NCBI RefSeq assembly: GCF_000328475.2
Contig: NC_026487.1
Span: 496,001 to 560,000, forward strand
Length of the DNA: 64,000 bases
From: Mycosarcoma maydis
Lineage: Eukaryota; Basidiomycota; Ustilaginomycetes; Ustilaginales
Reading direction: 5' to 3'
The translations under genes were made by a program, and so were the position numbers. Shown here in pieces: positions 9,210 through 19,271 of this stretch (the first letter of the stretch is position 1; every line of letters begins with the position of its first letter). The notes under the pieces were generated by a model. The model saw nothing but the letters and a program-made list of their open reading frames with translations, had not been told where the DNA came from and searched no databases.

Positions 9210-12200
9210 ATGTATCTCGCTCGAGCTGCGTCTCGTGCACGTTTCGCAGGTGCAAATGCGCCTGCCGCACCACTTTACACTCGATACTGCGCTTCAACAA
9301 CGCTCGTCGCTAGAGCGAATGCTTCATCTCTCGTTTCAGCTAGGCTTTCTGCACCGATAAGTGCTGCCTCTCTTCCAGTTAGAGGCGCTATTGGACGCAT
9401 CCACCGAATACCAGCCTCAGCGGTGAACCTTCATCCAGCCAGTCGATGGTCCTCCTCAGCAGCATTGGCTTCCACCTCGCCCGAAGCCGCCAAGGTTGCA
9501 GAAGATGCCGAACAAGAGACGGAAAACGACCCTTTCCGAAAGATCGGCTACCTGTACTTCGACACCGTCTTTCCAATTCGACTCGGCTTCTGGGACATTC
9601 GGTACATGCTCGCCTCACTCGAGAAGTGTTCCGTGCTCGACCGTGTCAAGGCCAGCTTGCCACCTGATCAGAGCGTCGGTTATGGCTTCAAAGTCATTGG
9701 CGCAGAAGAACGCATGAAGGACGGCGGTGCTTTCGTCACCTTCTCTTACCTCGAAGACCCGAACGAGACAAACGAAGAGTCGCTCGACACCATCGAAAAG
9801 CGTCTGAAGTCTGGCGTTCGACGAGTCTTTAATCCATCGCTGTTCTTCCTAGGCACACCTGGTGTCCATGTTGTGCGGGGTAAACCCTTCCGCGAGGACA
9901 TGAACATTTTTCCCGCTACGCGTATCTTTGTCAAGCTCGAAGGCGGAGATGCAAGCGAGGAGCAGCTATGGCAGACCTTGCGTCCCTATGGTCGCATCGT
10001 CTCAATTGTCAAAGAAAAACCTTCCGAGGCTTTGATCACTTTTTCCCGTATTCGAGGTGCTACCAGCGCGCGCAATTGTGCTCATGGCTTGGAACTCCCA
10101 AACGGTGCCCGCTTTGTCATCACCTTCCGCAGCATGCTCCGCAGCAAACAGGCATGGGACTGGATCTCAAACCATCCGAGGCTTGTGTTTCCGCTCGTCG
10201 CCTTCCTCATCGGCGGTATCTCTTACATTGTCTTTGACCCCGTGCGAGAGTTTATGGTCGAGAGCAAGGTACACAATACATTCTCGCTCGAAGAATACCG
10301 CGTCTACGCCTGGCTCAAGCAAAACACTGTCGGTCTGTTCACCAACACTGATGGCGATGCAAAGGGAGACGTCGACGACTGGTGGGAGCGCAGACAGTCG
10401 GCAGAGACAATTCAAGAATGGATCCGAGAGAAGCCGTCCACCTTTGTAACCATCTCTGGCCCGCGCGGCTCAGGTAAGACGGGATTGGTCAACAGGGTCA
10501 TCACACGTGACGTCCAGCATCTGGTCATCGACTGCGACGTCATTGCCAAGACGGCCAAGAACGATTCGCTGCTCATCGATGCTCTGGCCAACGAGACCGG
10601 ATACTGGCCCGTGTTCAGCTGGCTAAGCAGCATCAACAACATGATTGACTTGGCCGCCGTCGGTCTCATCGGGTCCAAAGCCGGGTTCGCTACACCCACA
10701 GATGCACAGCTCAAGCAGATCTTGGGTGTTGTGACCAACGCACTCAACCACATCAACGAGCAGACGCAGAAACGCATAGTCAAAGCCGAGAAAGCTCGCC
10801 TGGCAGCTGAAAAGAAGCAGAGCGCATCACAGACCCTCTATCCGGCGCCCGGCGTGCCCACTGTGCACAACGGTGCCGTGGGTGAGAAGGAGTCTCTCGG
10901 GGAAAAGGCTTCGGAGCTAGCGCAGAACACGATTGAATCGCTCCAACATCTGGTCACCTGCGAGGACGATTCGATCGCCAAGAAGGACAAAAACACAACG
11001 TTCGTTTCGCCTGTGGTCGTCATCAAGCAGTTCCACCACAAAGGCATCAAACAGGCTATTTTGCATCAAGTGCTTGCCGAGTGGGCGGCTGAGCTGGTGA
11101 CCAACGGCATCGCCCATGTTGTTTTCGTATCGGACAATCCGGTGGGCATGGGCAAAGAGCTCGCCAAAGCGCTGCCCAATGTTCCTTTCCAGGGTATCGC
11201 GCTCGCCGATGCGGAAGAGGACAAGGCGCAAAGCTACGTGTACAACAAGCTCAAGGAGATGGGACGCTTGCCAGCGCTCGGTGGGGCAGCGCCCAGCTGG
11301 CATCCTGCCTACGAATCCAACGCCACTCGTGCCCAAGCTACCGCAGCCGAGTTTGCCGCCGCGAATGCCGACTACACGACCAACGGTAGTGCAGCTGCAT
11401 CCTCTGAACCACAATACGCCCCGACTTTGGATGACGAGACAGCCTCGTGGGTAGACAAGCTCGGTGGAAGACTCACCGATCTCGAAACGCTGGTGCAAAA
11501 AGTATCGTTGGGTCAGACGGTCGAATCGGCGGTACAAGATATCATCTCCCGAAGCGTTGTCGAATTGCGCAAGAATGCCTTTGGCGACGACTCGGGTGAA
11601 GCATCTTCGCTTCCGTGGACGCGCTCTCAAGCGTGGACGATTGTTAACAAGCTTGCCAAGACAGGCGAGGTCTCTTACTACGGTCTGCTGCACAACGAGT
11701 TCAAGGGCAACGAAACAGCAATCAAATCGCTCGAGCAAGCCGAGATCATTTCGGTGCGACATCACGATGGCCGACCGTCTGCGATCCGTGCCGGTCGACC
11801 CGTGATGCAGGAAGCCATTAAACGACTTGTTTCGGACCGTGTATTCAACGATACGCAGACGCTACTAGCTAACACGGGAGCCATCGAGTCGGCCGAAAAA
11901 TCTCTGCGAACAATCGAAGCCGAAATCGCTGACATTAGTAAAATGATCCAAGGCTCGCCGTTCAAAGTGACCTCTGGAGCTGGATCTACTTCAGGAGCCG
12001 TCCTTCCGCCGCCGGCTGACGACAAAAAGGAAAGCGCAAGCGGCGGATTGCTCGGCATCTTTGGCGGTGGAAGCGCTGGAGTGGCGCCAATCAGCACGAG
12101 CGAAGCCGCCAAAGCAAGGACCGAATTTTTGATGTACAAGATGGCAGAGCTACAGACCAAGATCTCGAAGTTGGACGCGCAGAACACGAGTATCAAGGCT

Positions 12201-12224
12201 AGGTTGGCAAGCCATATGGATTAG
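9210..12224 (+). CDS. YME2: Mitochondrial inner-membrane protein Yme2 (RNA12 family)
   Basis: Yme2 is an inner-membrane protein linked to mitochondrial DNA nucleoid maintenance and escape. The predicted protein is 1004 residues, longer than yeast Yme2 (about 850). Residues 1-80 are Arg/Ala/Ser-rich and fit a mitochondrial presequence. An RRM-like domain lies at about 236-310 (TRIFVKLEGG, YGRIVSIVKE). A single membrane span is at about 325-342 (LVFPLVAFLIGGISYIVF). An AAA-like ATPase domain follows with Walker A GPRGSGKT at 417-424. The conserved RNA12 segments GTPGVHVVRGKPFREDMN and QFHHKGIKQAILHQVLAEW are present. The C-terminal part includes Ala/Thr/Ser-rich linkers (about 700-735) and a helical end. 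Start is the first ATG of the frame. Confidence 0.9.
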   Translation: MYLARAASRARFAGANAPAAPLYTRYCASTTLVARANASSLVSARLSAPISAASLPVRGAIGRIHRIPASAVNLHPASRWSSSAALASTSPEAAKVAEDAEQETENDPFRKIGYLYFDTVFPIRLGFWDIRYMLASLEKCSVLDRVKASLPPDQSVGYGFKVIGAEERMKDGGAFVTFSYLEDPNETNEESLDTIEKRLKSGVRRVFNPSLFFLGTPGVHVVRGKPFREDMNIFPATRIFVKLEGGDASEEQLWQTLRPYGRIVSIVKEKPSEALITFSRIRGATSARNCAHGLELPNGARFVITFRSMLRSKQAWDWISNHPRLVFPLVAFLIGGISYIVFDPVREFMVESKVHNTFSLEEYRVYAWLKQNTVGLFTNTDGDAKGDVDDWWERRQSAETIQEWIREKPSTFVTISGPRGSGKTGLVNRVITRDVQHLVIDCDVIAKTAKNDSLLIDALANETGYWPVFSWLSSINNMIDLAAVGLIGSKAGFATPTDAQLKQILGVVTNALNHINEQTQKRIVKAEKARLAAEKKQSASQTLYPAPGVPTVHNGAVGEKESLGEKASELAQNTIESLQHLVTCEDDSIAKKDKNTTFVSPVVVIKQFHHKGIKQAILHQVLAEWAAELVTNGIAHVVFVSDNPVGMGKELAKALPNVPFQGIALADAEEDKAQSYVYNKLKEMGRLPALGGAAPSWHPAYESNATRAQATAAEFAAANADYTTNGSAAASSEPQYAPTLDDETASWVDKLGGRLTDLETLVQKVSLGQTVESAVQDIISRSVVELRKNAFGDDSGEASSLPWTRSQAWTIVNKLAKTGEVSYYGLLHNEFKGNETAIKSLEQAEIISVRHHDGRPSAIRAGRPVMQEAIKRLVSDRVFNDTQTLLANTGAIESAEKSLRTIEAEIADISKMIQGSPFKVTSGAGSTSGAVLPPPADDKKESASGGLLGIFGGGSAGVAPISTSEAAKARTEFLMYKMAELQTKISKLDAQNTSIKARLASHMD

Positions 12225-12655
12225 ACAGAAAAATGGAGTGCCATTGTCGAGGTTCAGCATGGATATGTACCACTATTCAAGTCTATATTTCGGCGTGCGA
12301 TGTGTGCAACCGTGGATGAATGGTGGCTGACGTCGATGCTGAAACAAACCACGAACCGTGAGGAAGCGTCCAGGGGGTCGTGTTGTGTACATTCACGATT
12401 GCAAAACAAGTTTTTCTTGCGTGACTCAGAGAGTGAGGCGTGAGGCCACAGGCAGACGATCTGCCAAGTAGACCGTGTACAGAAGGTCGCAGATGGTGTG
12501 CCTGTTGAACGGCAGACAGGCCAGCTGGATCACGCCGGGAATCAGGCTGCATCGTTGAGGCAGAAGACAACGTAGGAGACAGGAAGCGAGGCTCTCACGC
12601 AATGGGGGTTCAGGATTCTTCGGTCTACAACCACCCGGCGTTCACCTTGTCGATA

Positions 12656-13194
12656 TGGTGATCTGCCGCTGCTCAACCTGCACGGCGACTGGCGGTCAAG
12701 ACGGTCTTGCCATCAACAGCTCGACGGTCCGAAACCATGGATCAAACCCTGACGCCCCCTCTGGATCTCCTAGCTAGCAAGCTTAACCACAGAGGAAAAG
12801 ACATCTTGACCAACCCGACAACTCACAGCTCCACGACAGCATCCTGGCCAGCCGTGGCTTAGATTCTAGTCCTTCGCTCCCTCCTGCTCCTCGCAGTGGC
12901 AATGCAACCGAGTCTTTAGCCCCTTCTTCGGTAGGAACCGCTCCTCTGTCAGTGCCTGAGACCAGTTTTACGTGGAACTGCTTTGGATTGGTCAGAATGG
13001 AGGAGCAGAGGGTAACGGCAGTACAGATTCTGTGGCTCTTTGAAAAGGGATTGCAATTCAACGCACCTCGAACCGCGGCGGTCTCAGAGAGGTTTATGCA
13101 CAATCGCAAGCTCAAGATGCTCTCGAGGCAGGAAGCGTTCGGCTATCAAGTACCTTGTGGCGAATCGTTGGACGAGATGGACATTCATTCGTGA
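12656..13194 (+). pseudogene. Possible relic of a transposable-element ORF (CxC-type N-terminus)
   Basis: From the ATG at 12656 the frame reads MVICRCSTCTATGG and continues about 40 residues to a stop near 12775. In a different frame, from about 12853 to 13194, a further stretch of over 100 codons is open, with a hydrophilic start (SRGLDSSPSLPPAPRSGN) and a more ordinary composition after it. The C-R-C-x-x-C cluster followed by Gly and Thr-containing text resembles the N-terminal CxC motif of KDZ-type transposase proteins common in basidiomycetes. The break between frames suggests decay. The resemblance is weak and short, so this is a low-confidence call; it may simply be chance open sequence. 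Confidence 0.25.
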
Positions 13195-13858
13195 TTTCGC
13201 TCGTGAATCTCTGGCCGCATCTCGCCAGTCTGGAGCATCATGACTCGTCACTCACGACTAACTTGACCAACTCACGACTCGTGAGCTGTTCAGTTGTCTC
13301 TTTCTTTCTCAAACTTGCGCAGTTTTGCCTTGTCGCCAATCACGAATCCGCCTTCTGCCTGTGAGTCGCATGCCCACCTGACGACAGCTTTCGTGCGCTT
13401 AACCTTTAACTGTGCTGAATGGATGACTGATGTTCTTCCACGGCGAAACCACGAATTGTGCCGATCGCGTGTGTGGAGGCTGTAAAGAATAACTTATAAC
13501 ATTTCAAAACAGGTTAGCGTGAGTAATAGCTTTTTGGGGTGGCTGATTCATCGTTTCTTCTGACAGCCGCAATCGCCGCAATTGTGAATCACGAATCAAC
13601 GTCAATGGCGTAGTATGAAGTCACATCAAGTCACACTAGCCGCGAGGCCGCGAGGCCGTGAGCTGGATACCCTGCTGACCCCCACGCTCGAATGATGGTA
13701 TGATGGAACGATCAGTACTTCGCTTGCGTCAGCTTTGCACCTTGCGAGTCACTGCACAGCTATCGTAGCAGTTGGAAACATGAACATGGGCATCCGCTCG
13801 CAACTTCTGACAAGCGCCGGAGCCGCTTGGCTAACGCTCGGCATTGCTGGAAGACCAG

Positions 13859-13866
13859 TATATATA
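13859..13866 (+). promoter_or_regulatory. TATA box of the spliced small gene
   Basis: TATATATA, 110 bases upstream of the ATG at 13976. It stands out from the surrounding GC-balanced sequence and is at a sensible distance for a core promoter with a short leader. Confidence 0.55.
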
Positions 13867-13975
13867 GCTATCGAGCCATGGTCGAAGAACAACACCTGCT
13901 TCATCCAAAAGAATCTTGACATACACTTGTTGCTGACACTTCAGCAATATCAATTCTCCCTTGAAGATATCCAAA

Positions 13976-14630
13976 ATGACTCGCGCTGAAGTCGCTCCCC
14001 ACTCTGTCGTATGTTGCACCTCCCATGTCCGTTGCTATACACTCTCCGTCACGTTACACCTGACTGACTCTGTTCCCCATTTTCTTGTGTGGTTTTGTAC
14101 CACAGGCTGAACTGCAGCGCGACCGACAATCACATTCTCTTCCTGGCTCCTCTGCAGGTCCCAATAAAGGCGGCGCACGAGCTCTCGATGGCGCCGCCGC
14201 CCTCGGCTCCGAGATCGGCGCTGAGCGAGACGCTCGCCGAGAGATCGCCCAAGCTCAACGTGAAGGTGACAATATCTCCGGACCCACCAACCCCAACGCC
14301 TCGGCCGCCAGCCTAGGTTTCGGTCAACTCAACGGCGCCGAACAGGGAATCTCCACTCCTGGCCAGGAAAAGCGAGACGCAATGCAGTCGGAGAGGAACC
14401 AGGAGTTCAGCCAGGACCAACCCGATCTGCGAAAGCTTGCTGCTAGCAGCGCCGGGTCTGCTGCTCACAACCAGATCGGTGGGGGTGACTTCAAAAGTAC
14501 GGGTGCGAGACAGCCAGAGGACGTCCTCGAGACGGTCGGCAGGAGTACCGGAACGGAAAGCGGTACAGGTGCAGTAGGTGCAGGCGAGATTGAGGTCGGA
14601 AGGGACGCAAGCACCACTCGCACTGCTTAA
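13976..14630 (+). CDS. Small hydrophilic low-complexity protein, spliced
   Basis: Two exons, 13976-14008 and 14106-14630, give a 185-residue protein. The 97-base intron begins GTATGT and ends CACAG, in phase 0. Exon 1 encodes only MTRAEVAPHSV and has a good ATG context (CCAAAATGAC). The protein is rich in Ala, Gly, Ser, Glu, Arg and Gln, with almost no hydrophobic segments, no signal peptide and no cysteines. This composition is like desiccation- or stress-associated hydrophilic proteins, but I recognise no family. The strong TATA box and the compact leader suggest a regulated, possibly highly expressed gene. The exon structure is inferred from splice signals and continuous frame. Confidence 0.7.
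14009..14105 (+). other. Intron of the small hydrophilic protein gene
   Basis: GTATGT donor, CACAG acceptor, 97 bases, phase 0. Removing it joins an 11-codon first exon to the long second exon in frame. Confidence 0.7.
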
Positions 14631-14759
14631 CCGCACATTGACGTCTCCATAACAACGATGCGATCAAGATGTGAACCCGAACGATCTTGACGACATGCAC
14701 GTGTGGGTCTTGTGAAGTTGTTGAACAGCAGTGTCGAATGTGGATCCTCTTTGAGCGTC

Positions 14760-15548
14760 TTACCTCGGAGCAGCGGCGAGCTTAGCGTTACGCTTCTTCC
14801 TTTTCCCCTGCAAGGCCCCAGCTACACCTCCTCTTGCCATCGTTGGAACACCAGACGACCTCCTCCTACCCGTCACTCTAGACAGGAGTTGCTGGTTCTG
14901 TCTCTGAAAGAGCAGCTTTTGACGCTGAATAAAAGCCCATACGCTGAAAATGGCGATGCTTGCGATGAAGGCAATCATTTCAAAGTAATCTCGTGCCTCT
15001 TTCTTGGCTGACTTGCCGCATGCTTCGTATCCGAGTCTAATCGTAGAATTCGAGCCGGACTTTGCAGCCTTGGCTTCATCCAGTGCGGCTTGAACGGCTT
15101 CCGGGTTATTGCGGTCGGTGACGGGACTGCAGGCGACACGGCGTCGATTGTTGTAAGGTCGACAGTAGGGTAGGTGAATGACATCATCAGGACAAGGTTC
15201 GCACTCTCCGATGGGTGCACAGACGTGCACTGTAGAATTGCTCGACCCTGAGACAGACGAGTTTGTCGACGTCGCACCGCTGGAAGAGGATTGACCTGCT
15301 TGAGCTTTCCTGAAGGATGACCAGAGCGGCCATTCTCCCTCGTATCCTTTTACTTTGGAGCCTTGATTCTTGCCGTCGCCAAGCACGAATTTGGCTCCAG
15401 GAAGCTCGCTATCAGGTTTCCATGAGCGACGATCCACTGGTATGGAAGAGGAGGTTGCATCAGCAGTAGTGGAGGCGAGTGAGCCGATGAAGAAAAGCGA
15501 TAGCGTAAGAGCTAATTTGGACGGCTTCCGATACGATGCGCGCTTCAT
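14760..15548 (-). CDS. JTB-like type I membrane protein
   Basis: 262 residues from the ATG complementary to 15546-15548. Residues 10-30 form a signal peptide (LALTLSLFFIGSLASTTADA). The lumenal part has Asn-linked glycosylation sequons in a Ser/Thr-rich stretch (about 85-108). A cysteine cluster follows, with Cys at 110, 116, 119, 129, 140 and 177. A single membrane helix lies at about 188-206, followed by RQKLLFQRQ and a strongly basic tail. The order ECxPC, spaced cysteines, membrane helix, then RQ-rich juxtamembrane text closely resembles animal JTB (jumping translocation breakpoint) proteins. The function of that family is poorly defined. The start was chosen for the signal peptide; upstream in-frame sequence is leader. 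The gene converges on the small spliced gene with 129 bases between stops. Confidence 0.7.
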   Translation of the reverse strand: MKRASYRKPSKLALTLSLFFIGSLASTTADATSSSIPVDRRSWKPDSELPGAKFVLGDGKNQGSKVKGYEGEWPLWSSFRKAQAGQSSSSGATSTNSSVSGSSNSTVHVCAPIGECEPCPDDVIHLPYCRPYNNRRRVACSPVTDRNNPEAVQAALDEAKAAKSGSNSTIRLGYEACGKSAKKEARDYFEMIAFIASIAIFSVWAFIQRQKLLFQRQNQQLLSRVTGRRRSSGVPTMARGGVAGALQGKRKKRNAKLAAAPR

Positions 15549-15895
15549 GTCGCTGCAGTGGTGGTCGTGGGTGTTGGTGGTGCTGATGATGGAAACGACG
15601 ACATGACAGGGTCCAGCATACGAGCGCTTTTTCAAGGTGCGAAATTCGCGAGATATTAAACACGAAAGAACACGGGACGTGGAACACGCAAAGGCTCGTG
15701 CGTTGTCTTTGATTGTCTTTGTCAATCGTGAATCACGAATACATCCCAGACCTTCACCCTCCGGCGCCCTCTCTCTGTAACACCGACGTCCTCTTTCCAT
15801 CAGAATGATCTGCTAAATGTATCGGACAGCCCGCTAGACCGTCAAACGCCTTTAAAGCAAGTGTCTCTTTTGCAGCGCACGGCAACTCGCGCGGC
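15549..15895. promoter_or_regulatory. Divergent intergenic region, JTB-like / carrier-like genes
   Basis: 347 bases between two divergent start codons. It contains adjoining AATCGTGAATC and AATCACGAAT sites at about 15725-15740. No other element was recognised. Confidence 0.4.
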
Positions 15896-18385
15896 ATGTC
15901 GGCTACTGCGTCGTCTCATTTGAGCACCAAAGGCCCTTCTACCAGCAAAGATGCCGAGTCCTCCAACAAAGTATCCAAGCGACGCAATTCGACCAGCAAC
16001 TCGCGATCGCGAGAGCCGACACGTCAAGAGTCATTTGGCGGCGCAGTCATCCGTGCCCTCTTCGGCACGCTAGCCTTCCTCTTCAAACGCCCCGTACGAC
16101 TCTTCCGGCCCGTCAAATTATCATCATGGACCATCTTGGAAGCCATGGCAAAACGAGAGGGTCGCTCTCTGAGCCTTCGCTATCTGCGCACACTGCTACG
16201 AAGGGAGAACTCCAACTTTCTACCGCACCTGCTGCTCCCTCCTCTCCTCTTCAACACGGCAATTGGCTTCACCCTCTTCGAGGCGTACAGCATCACCGAG
16301 AGTCGGCTTTTGTCCAAGTCCAAAGCGAAGAAACTGGAATCTGGGGAAATCTCAGAGGAGCAGCAGCAGGAGCGAAAGCCACAATGGACGCCGCTGTGGA
16401 TTGTGACAGCTTCAGGTGCGGTAGCTGGCGCAGCTCAATGTTTTCTCTCGGCCCCGTTGGATAATGTGCGCTACATCATTCAGCGCAACGTCAGTGGGCC
16501 TGACTCACATCATCGCAGCGCAACAGTGCACCCCATTACCACCATCTCATGGCGAGCCATTCTAAGAGCTGCCATCCTGCCGTTCGCCCCCGCCATTGCG
16601 CGTGACAAACTGGTGCAAGATGTGCAGAACGAGACGATCGAACGATCCAAACGCGCTCCCAAGCCAACACTACGAGCTCGACTTATCGCGTTGATCGAGC
16701 CAGCCACGACAGCAGCAAACGAAAAGGCAAGTGTTGCGCAAAGATTCACCATGTCGCCCGAAAAGCGGCAAGAATGGGAGAAGCGGCTCAAGAGATGGCG
16801 CGGCGGTGTCCACGGATCTGGTTTGGCGCTCTCGCTCATTCGTGACAGTGTTGGGTTCGGTAGTTTCTTTTTCATCTTTGAGGTGTCGAGACGATGCGCC
16901 TTTTTCGCTTCAACGTCGGTGGATCGTGTCAGCGCTTGGTTCAACGCGAGAGGGCTGGGTATAGTTCGTCCGCGTGGCACCGCTCAGCAGGATGACAGCA
17001 CCAACGTTGTCGGCCGGCGCAAAGCTGACGATCAAAATGACGGTGAAGGAGAGATGCATATCGAAGACGCAGGCAGAGTTGGGCATTGGATTCGACAAGG
17101 GCAAAGGTCGGTTACTGATGCCGATGTTAGCTACGACCAGTCACGTACAGTACAAGGACGTGTGGTTGCTGTCATCATCCTACTTGTAGGAGGCGCTGTC
17201 GGTGCCTTTTCCTATGAGCTAGTCGGTCGTCCTTTCGAGCTGATGCGCGTCGTCATCTGGGAAGGCAGGAAACAGTGGGAACGAGGTCAGCGCGAGCCAG
17301 GCTATCGTCCCACTTCGGCTTCCTCAAGATCGAAAAAGACAGCCACGGAATCTGCAGATGGAACGACTGGCTTGAGCACCGTAGGAAGATCGGCAGTCAG
17401 GGGTGCAAGAGCGAATGCACAAGCCAGAGCGATCGAGTTGGGTTCAAGAGCCTTCCGACGCCGACCCGACTTTTTTGTTTTGCGCGCCCAGAATACCTCG
17501 GGCAGCACAATGTCGAGGCTCTTTGAGAGGGCCATGATCCCTCGCTCGCCTCATCCTCTGCGTCGCGTTGCTTCCAACACGTGGCAATCGCCAGGAGTGA
17601 ATGAAACGGCCACGCCGATGCTCACCAGCTCGCACGCGTTGTTGAAGCGCAAGTCGCAGAAACTGGCGTCGTCTCCGCCAAACAGCTCGGACTCATCATC
17701 AAAATCAAGCCCGCGGCCAACTCGCTCTGCCCTTGCATTCAAAGGAAGGATTGGATGTCCATCTCCCACGCTCGCGACCCGACCGGGCTTTCTCACCCTT
17801 CTCATCGAGCACGCAAAATCAACCGCTAAGCTCGATCGGCTCCACTCGGGTGGCTTGGACCCATCCAAAGCATCGATCCCGCTCTTGCTGCTGCATACTT
17901 ACTTCATTGCACCTTTTTTGCCAGAGATCCCTAGGCCGGTGCTTGACAACCAAATCGTTCGAACCGTCGCTGGCGTGGATAAGCATCTTCGACCTTCTTC
18001 CGCATCTTTGCCTTGCTCCTCGCCCGCCTCGAGTCTGACGAACAAGGTGAGCACAGTAGCACAGCGAACGCTGCTCATGTCGCTTGCCTCTCGCAGACGC
18101 GCTGCCGACTCACCAGAGTCCAAACTTAAGCGAAACTGGATCAAGAACAATCCCGTCAATATCAGTCTCGCTTCTTCCACCGCCAACGGCAAGCAGATTA
18201 AGGGGCACAGCACTGCAAACTTGATGAGAAGAGATGGACGATTTAGCGCAAGCGACAAGAGCACCGTGCTGAAAGGATCTAGACATTGGGCTAGCGGAAG
18301 GGTGGCGTGGACGTTGAAAAGGCTGGCTACACCGTATGGTGTTGCATTTTTGGTGTTTGCCTGGCTTGGCGGTGATCTCAACTAG
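15896..18385 (+). CDS. Mitochondrial-carrier-like membrane protein
   Basis: 829 residues, much longer than a standard mitochondrial carrier (about 300). One clear carrier signature is visible: APLDNVRYIIQ (about 185-195), matching P-x-[DE]-x-x-[RK], preceded by a Gly/Ala-rich membrane helix (ASGAVAGAAQCFL). Two later segments (LSLIRDSVGFGSFFFIFE and LLVGGAVGAFSYELVGRPFELMR) look like carrier helices with PFELMR as a second degenerate signature. Long Ser/Arg-rich stretches separate the helices (about 345-420 and 460-640). The C-terminus is hydrophobic (GVAFLVFAWLGG). The start is the ATG at 15896. I infer a divergent carrier of unknown substrate, probably in the mitochondrial inner or outer membrane. 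Confidence 0.6.
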   Translation: MSATASSHLSTKGPSTSKDAESSNKVSKRRNSTSNSRSREPTRQESFGGAVIRALFGTLAFLFKRPVRLFRPVKLSSWTILEAMAKREGRSLSLRYLRTLLRRENSNFLPHLLLPPLLFNTAIGFTLFEAYSITESRLLSKSKAKKLESGEISEEQQQERKPQWTPLWIVTASGAVAGAAQCFLSAPLDNVRYIIQRNVSGPDSHHRSATVHPITTISWRAILRAAILPFAPAIARDKLVQDVQNETIERSKRAPKPTLRARLIALIEPATTAANEKASVAQRFTMSPEKRQEWEKRLKRWRGGVHGSGLALSLIRDSVGFGSFFFIFEVSRRCAFFASTSVDRVSAWFNARGLGIVRPRGTAQQDDSTNVVGRRKADDQNDGEGEMHIEDAGRVGHWIRQGQRSVTDADVSYDQSRTVQGRVVAVIILLVGGAVGAFSYELVGRPFELMRVVIWEGRKQWERGQREPGYRPTSASSRSKKTATESADGTTGLSTVGRSAVRGARANAQARAIELGSRAFRRRPDFFVLRAQNTSGSTMSRLFERAMIPRSPHPLRRVASNTWQSPGVNETATPMLTSSHALLKRKSQKLASSPPNSSDSSSKSSPRPTRSALAFKGRIGCPSPTLATRPGFLTLLIEHAKSTAKLDRLHSGGLDPSKASIPLLLLHTYFIAPFLPEIPRPVLDNQIVRTVAGVDKHLRPSSASLPCSSPASSLTNKVSTVAQRTLLMSLASRRRAADSPESKLKRNWIKNNPVNISLASSTANGKQIKGHSTANLMRRDGRFSASDKSTVLKGSRHWASGRVAWTLKRLATPYGVAFLVFAWLGGDLN

Positions 18386-19271
18386 AATAGGACTCTCTCA
18401 CATTCGTGATATGCAAACGTGTGCTCACGACTATACATGAAGACACACAGGCACATCATTTAGAACCCACACATCAGCATCATTCACTTTTATCATTGCA
18501 ACATGGACTCCCATGTGTGTGATGACGATTTGATGTGCAAAGATCAATACAGTTGAGGCCTTCAAGTTTCGTACGAGGCGACTTGTGGGGAATCCATTGC
18601 GAGAGTGCGAGTCTAGGGACTGAAGACAGTATATTCATGCGAGGTGTCAAGCGGCTTCCCCCTGAAGAAAGCAGTGTATGATGAAAGGGAAGTGTGCATG
18701 AGAAGGTCTCGCTATGTGAGACAGCTGTCACCATTCGTGATTGGGTTCGACGTTCCCTTTTATTCGTGATTCTCGTGTCTCTTACTTGGGAAAAGAACCC
18801 TCTACTCACGACTCTTCTGAGTTGAGTGAAATCTCCTCTACGCAATCGTGGGTCGAAACCCGGAATCCACACAGTACAGTAGAGTCTGGGACACGTACGA
18901 CTGGACTTGTGGACATGAGACATCAGACGCGAGACACGAGACACGAGACACGAGACATGAGGACGGAGACGGGAGACGTGAGACACGCACGACGTGGGAA
19001 TAATTCGGTAATGTTACACCGGAGCTCAACATTGCCTCCACAAATCACGAATCGTGAATCACTCACGACTCATTACTTGAGTTACTCGACGCAGCGCTGA
19101 GGTTGCACAGATCATCATCTTTGCGCTAAATCACGCACTTTTCGCATGTAATCCCACGACATCCACCTCTCAGCACCATTGTCAGTCGTCTCATCACATC
19201 CTATCGCCGAAAGAAGAACCATAGAGGCGTGGCTGACCAAGGGGTGTTCGAGCATCTTCAACGATACCGCC
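18386..19271. other. Intergenic region with a heptamer minisatellite
   Basis: 886 bases upstream of VPS11. It holds a degenerate 7-base tandem array at 18912-18986 and single sites near 18403, 18731, 18763 and 19044-19070. Open frames here on the minus strand translate the repeat itself and are not genes. Confidence 0.5.
18912..18986. repeat. Heptamer array GAGACAC (CACGAGA)
   Basis: About ten consecutive 7-base units. The central ones are perfect GAGACAC; the flanking ones are degenerate (GAGACAT, GAGGACG, GAGACGG, GAGACGT). In the register used for the other arrays the unit is CACGAGA. Confidence 0.85.

Larger units (their letters stand above)
12225..13975. other. Long intergenic region with possible transposon relic
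   Basis: 1.75 kb without a confident gene. It contains a possible decayed coding stretch (12656-13194, listed separately), dispersed CACGANN sites (near 12395, 13186, 13242-13280, 13340 and 13585), and the TATA box of the next gene at its right end. Confidence 0.5.

Noticed and set aside
18840..18870. Possible tRNA T-arm (GGGTCGAAACCC)
   Set aside because: Loop and stem sizes do not fit and no anticodon arm is found upstream.
18480..18986. Minus-strand open frame beginning MSHVSRLRPHVSCLVSR
   Set aside because: Periodic Ser/His/Arg/Leu text translates the GAGACAC array and its degenerate flank. No protein-like content beyond it.
19179..19271. Upstream in-frame extension of VPS11
   Set aside because: Begins at a TTG; no ATG in these 31 codons and no conserved text.
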